Origin: Rhodothermales bacterium
GTDB taxonomy: Bacteria > Bacteroidota > Rhodothermia > Rhodothermales > JABDKH01
Length of the DNA: 44,432 nt
Assembly (NCBI GenBank): GCA_028284545.1
Contig: JANQRN010000231.1
Span: 1-44,432, forward strand
Direction of reading: 5' to 3'
The notes under the pieces are model-generated. The model was not told the DNA's origin, did not search any database, and saw only the letters and a program-made list of their open reading frames with translations. Shown piece by piece: positions 42,337 to 44,432 of the stretch (within the stretch, counting starts at the first letter, position 1; the number at the start of each line of letters is the position of its first letter). Both the position numbers and the translations under genes were made by a program.

Positions 42337-43014
42337 CTAAATGATTGCTGGCTCAGACGCGTCGATTTCACTCTTGTCGTCCGCTCCGGTTCTGTCGTCG
42401 GCGACATCCATCCGACCACGTCGCATGATCTGGAAGTACCGCACTTTGTAGCGGAGGTAAGAGTAGACGATCAGGCCGGTCGACGCCACGAGACAGAATC
42501 TCATGACAGGTGGGTCAGCCTCAAGTAGCGCGGCGAGCACCGTGATGGCAACCGACGTGACGGCAACCTTGCCGGCGACGATACTACTTGGAATGTGCCC
42601 CACGCGGCGAGCCATGCGGACGCCGCCCATTACGATGAGCAGATCTCGAACGAAGAGCGTGGCGACATACCAGACTGGCAGGCTGCCGCGGATCACGAGC
42701 GCGAGCACGATGGCGCCGCCGCCGAGCTTGTCAACGAGTGGATCCAGGACCTTGCCCCAGCCTGAAACGGTGTGCGACCATCGCGCGAGGCGCCCGTCAA
42801 ACCAGTCTGTCGCTACCGCGGCCATCGTGAGCGCGATGATCCATGTGATCGAACCGCGCACGAGGACGAGATAAGCCAGCGGCGCCGCAATCAGCAGCCG
42901 GCTGAGCGTGAGCATATTGGGAACAGTCCAGAAACGGCCCAACTCGCTGGAACTGAGGCCGGCCGCACGGGCGGCCCGGCTCGTTCCAAGTTGAGATGTT
43001 GGCGTTGTTGACAC
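42337..43014 (-). CDS. CDP-alcohol phosphatidyltransferase family protein
   Basis: The protein has 225 residues from GTG 43014, which is preceded at about nine bases by AGGT; the open frame extends to 43134 but would run through the divergent glycosyltransferase promoter and start. The catalytic CDP-OH motif is intact: DGRLAR, eight residues, GKVLDPLVDK, i.e. DG(x)2AR(x)8G(x)3D(x)3D. Six hydrophobic stretches fit the usual membrane enzyme, beginning with NMLTLSRLLIAAPLAYLVLV, where the N/LSR pattern is typical of phosphatidylglycerophosphate synthase-like members. It should join a CDP-activated lipid to an alcohol such as glycerol-3-phosphate or inositol phosphate; which one is unknown. It begins the cluster with ftsY. 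Confidence 0.92.
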   Translation of the reverse strand: MSTTPTSQLGTSRAARAAGLSSSELGRFWTVPNMLTLSRLLIAAPLAYLVLVRGSITWIIALTMAAVATDWFDGRLARWSHTVSGWGKVLDPLVDKLGGGAIVLALVIRGSLPVWYVATLFVRDLLIVMGGVRMARRVGHIPSSIVAGKVAVTSVAITVLAALLEADPPVMRFCLVASTGLIVYSYLRYKVRYFQIMRRGRMDVADDRTGADDKSEIDASEPAII

Positions 43015-43053
43015 CGGATTGCTACCTGTTGATGCACGTTCGTAGAAGATACA

Positions 43054-43060
43054 TATAATG
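43054..43060 (+). promoter_or_regulatory. Candidate -10 element (TATAATG) of the glycosyltransferase gene
   Basis: TATAATG lies 32 bp before the ATG at 43093. The surrounding ACATATAATG is nearly symmetrical, so the same spot may serve the divergent phosphatidyltransferase gene whose GTG is at 43014. The gap between the two genes is only 78 bp. Confidence 0.4.
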
Positions 43061-43092
43061 CGCCTCGACGCATTTCGACGTATTCGCTTCGG

Positions 43093-44202
43093 ATGATACC
43101 AATTCTCATCGCTCTGACCGCCCTGGCCGGCCAACTCGCGTACTGGTTGCTATTCCGCAAGGGCTTCGCCAAAGCGCGTGCGGGCGCGTCACACGGAGCT
43201 GCAGCGGTGCCCGTCTCGATCATTGTTGCGGCCCGTGATGAAGAAACGGCTATCACCCCATTGCTCGATTCACTTGCGAATCAGTCACACGATTCCACAA
43301 CCGTTATCGTCGTGGACGATGATTCCAGTGACGGCACGAGCGACCTCGTCGGCCGCACACTTCCAGACGCGACGTTGCTGCGGGTGCACGACCCCGTATA
43401 CCCGCGCAAGAAACACGCGCTCGAACTGGGCATCAGGTCGGCCCAGTCCGATGTCCTTCTGTTCACGGATGCGGACTGCATACCTCGCAAGTCATGGGCA
43501 GCCGAGATGAGTCGATACCACTCCGCGACGGACTCGATCGGGAGTACCGGGGATGACCGCGAGCGCGTCGTCGTCGGCTACAGCCCGTTTGCGGGGTCGG
43601 CGCGTGAACGATCGACGCTTCTCAACCGTTTTGCCCGCTACGAAACGTTCATCGCCGGATTTGCAGCCGCTGCTGCAATCGGCCTCGGCCAACCGTACAC
43701 CGCGGTTGGCCGCAACCTGAGCTACCGAAAGTCGTCGTTCACGCGCAACGGCGGCTTTGACCATTCAAGACAATCACTCAGCGGCGACGACGATCTGTTG
43801 GTACAGCATCTCGCGAAGGACCCAGCGATCGAGGTTGTCCACGCGTTCGGCGGCCAGACTTATGTGCCCAGCGCCGCACCGGCAACGTGGTCGGAGTGGC
43901 TGCGGCAGAAGCTCCGACACACGTCCGCCAGCCGCTACTACAGCCGCACCGTCAACATGCACATGGTGGCCTACCACTTGAGCGCGACGATCGTGTGGCT
44001 GTCTCCCCTGTTCGCAGGTTGGTACGGGGTTGCCGCTCTAGTTCTCCGCCTGGCGGCGCAACGCGTGGCGCTGAAGGAAGCGGCCGAGGTGCTGAACGAA
44101 TCCGATCTCATGATCGCCTACCCGCTCTACGAGTTCTTGTACTTCGTGTACAACGCCGCGATCGCACCGATCGGTGTCCTGAAGAAGCCGCGTACGTGGT
44201 AG
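43093..44202 (+). CDS. Family 2 glycosyltransferase, membrane-associated
   Basis: The protein has 369 residues. An N-terminal membrane helix (about 1-21) precedes a GT-A domain: VSIIVAARDEETAITPLLDSL (about 41-61), VIVVDDDSSDGT (about 71-82), VLLFTDADCIPRKSW with the metal-binding DxD-type DAD (about 126), AVGRNLSYRKSSF, and GDDDLLVQHLA as the acceptor-side Asp motif. A QKLRHTSASRYYS motif follows, similar to the QxxRW region of processive family 2 enzymes. One or two C-terminal hydrophobic segments suggest inner-membrane location. It probably adds sugars to lipid or envelope precursors from nucleotide sugars; donor and acceptor are unknown. It is divergent from the CDP-alcohol phosphatidyltransferase gene. 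Confidence 0.93.
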   Translation: MIPILIALTALAGQLAYWLLFRKGFAKARAGASHGAAAVPVSIIVAARDEETAITPLLDSLANQSHDSTTVIVVDDDSSDGTSDLVGRTLPDATLLRVHDPVYPRKKHALELGIRSAQSDVLLFTDADCIPRKSWAAEMSRYHSATDSIGSTGDDRERVVVGYSPFAGSARERSTLLNRFARYETFIAGFAAAAAIGLGQPYTAVGRNLSYRKSSFTRNGGFDHSRQSLSGDDDLLVQHLAKDPAIEVVHAFGGQTYVPSAAPATWSEWLRQKLRHTSASRYYSRTVNMHMVAYHLSATIVWLSPLFAGWYGVAALVLRLAAQRVALKEAAEVLNESDLMIAYPLYEFLYFVYNAAIAPIGVLKKPRTW

Positions 44203-44206
44203 GACG

Positions 44207-44432
44207 CTACTGATCAGTCTCAGTCCACACGGCGAACTCGTTGCCCGACGGGCAAGCAAAGTGAAATCGTCTCCCGCCAGGAAAAGAGAAGATCTCCTTC
44301 AATATTGTCCCACCTGCATTTACGATCGCCGGCACGACAGCTTCGAGGTCGTCATGATACAGCACGACGAGTGCGGATCCGTTGTCAGCGCGGGATGACT
44401 TATCGGCCCGGTAGAATCCGCCGTCGAATGTC
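44207..44432 (-). CDS. VOC (glyoxalase/bleomycin-resistance) family protein, C-terminal part
   Basis: The window holds the last 75 codons up to the TAG at 44207. The translation runs FDGGFYRADKSSRADNGSAL, then VVLYHDDLEAVVPAIVNAGG, TILKEIFSFPGGRRFHFACP and SGNEFAVWTETDQ. The pattern of a strand with a metal-type His, a helix with AIVNAGG, and the closing FHFACPSGNEFAVW is typical of the second half of a vicinal-oxygen-chelate domain. It converges on the glycosyltransferase gene with 4 bp between. The N-terminal half is outside, so the activity (lyase, dioxygenase or binding protein) cannot be judged. Confidence 0.85.
   Translation of the reverse strand, partial: TFDGGFYRADKSSRADNGSALVVLYHDDLEAVVPAIVNAGGTILKEIFSFPGGRRFHFACPSGNEFAVWTETDQ

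Overview
The window looks like a chromosomal fragment of a GC-rich, diderm, aerobic-type bacterium of the Bacteroidota/Rhodothermota lineage. This rests on gene content, not on a marker-gene tree. The clues are a PorV/PorQ-family outer-membrane barrel, a protein ending in a type IX secretion (T9SS) sorting domain, a TonB-dependent receptor with an N-terminal carboxypeptidase-regulatory-like domain, a GWxTD-domain protein, an ECF sigma factor paired with a Ser/Thr kinase-TPR protein, weak Shine-Dalgarno signals and frequent GTG/TTG starts. No tRNA, rRNA, CRISPR array, prophage or transposase was seen.

Positions 1-12865 hold a carbohydrate-acquisition locus. On the minus strand an IclR-family regulator (10766-9975) is followed closely by a TonB receptor, a large T9SS-exported fibronectin-like protein and a PorV-family barrel. 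A strong hairpin terminator (3148-3185) comes next. Then an (alpha/alpha)6-barrel glycoside hydrolase, a Tat-signal class V aminotransferase-fold enzyme and the start of a sugar-phosphate isomerase/epimerase follow, joined by overlapping stop/start codons. Divergently, a five-bladed beta-propeller glycosidase and a crotonase-family enzyme form a plus-strand pair. A sequence fitting the KdgR-type IclR operator core lies just upstream of the regulator, which suggests an autoregulated sugar or sugar-acid regulon (inference).

Positions 12817-24726 are a mixed block: DUF4105 protein, DUF4097 beta-repeat protein, secreted amidohydrolase, GIY-YIG-like small protein, a small unknown, a DUF493 protein, a kelch-propeller/sodium-symporter fusion, a DUF2231/jelly-roll fusion, ClpB and a DUF1697 protein.

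Positions 24912-36266 hold a secreted coiled-coil protein, the kinase-TPR/ECF sigma module, SMC, a 618-bp gene-free stretch packed with short tandem and inverted repeats, HPr kinase/phosphorylase and a MoxR ATPase.

Positions 36453-44432 hold an MMPL/RND transporter on the plus strand, a minus-strand cluster (CDP-alcohol phosphatidyltransferase, FtsY, GWxTD protein, Fmt), a family 2 glycosyltransferase and the C-terminal part of a VOC-family protein.

The most unusual signals are these: a 9-copy GGTTGAG heptamer array with G-quadruplex potential directly after smc, whose degenerate relative lies upstream of the DUF2231 gene; a 16-unit pentamer array beside it; the KdgR-like operator; a 21-bp tandem repeat and a 22-bp-spaced direct repeat in two promoter regions; and the kelch-symporter and DUF2231-jelly-roll fusions. 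I found no whole system that I can defend as entirely new.
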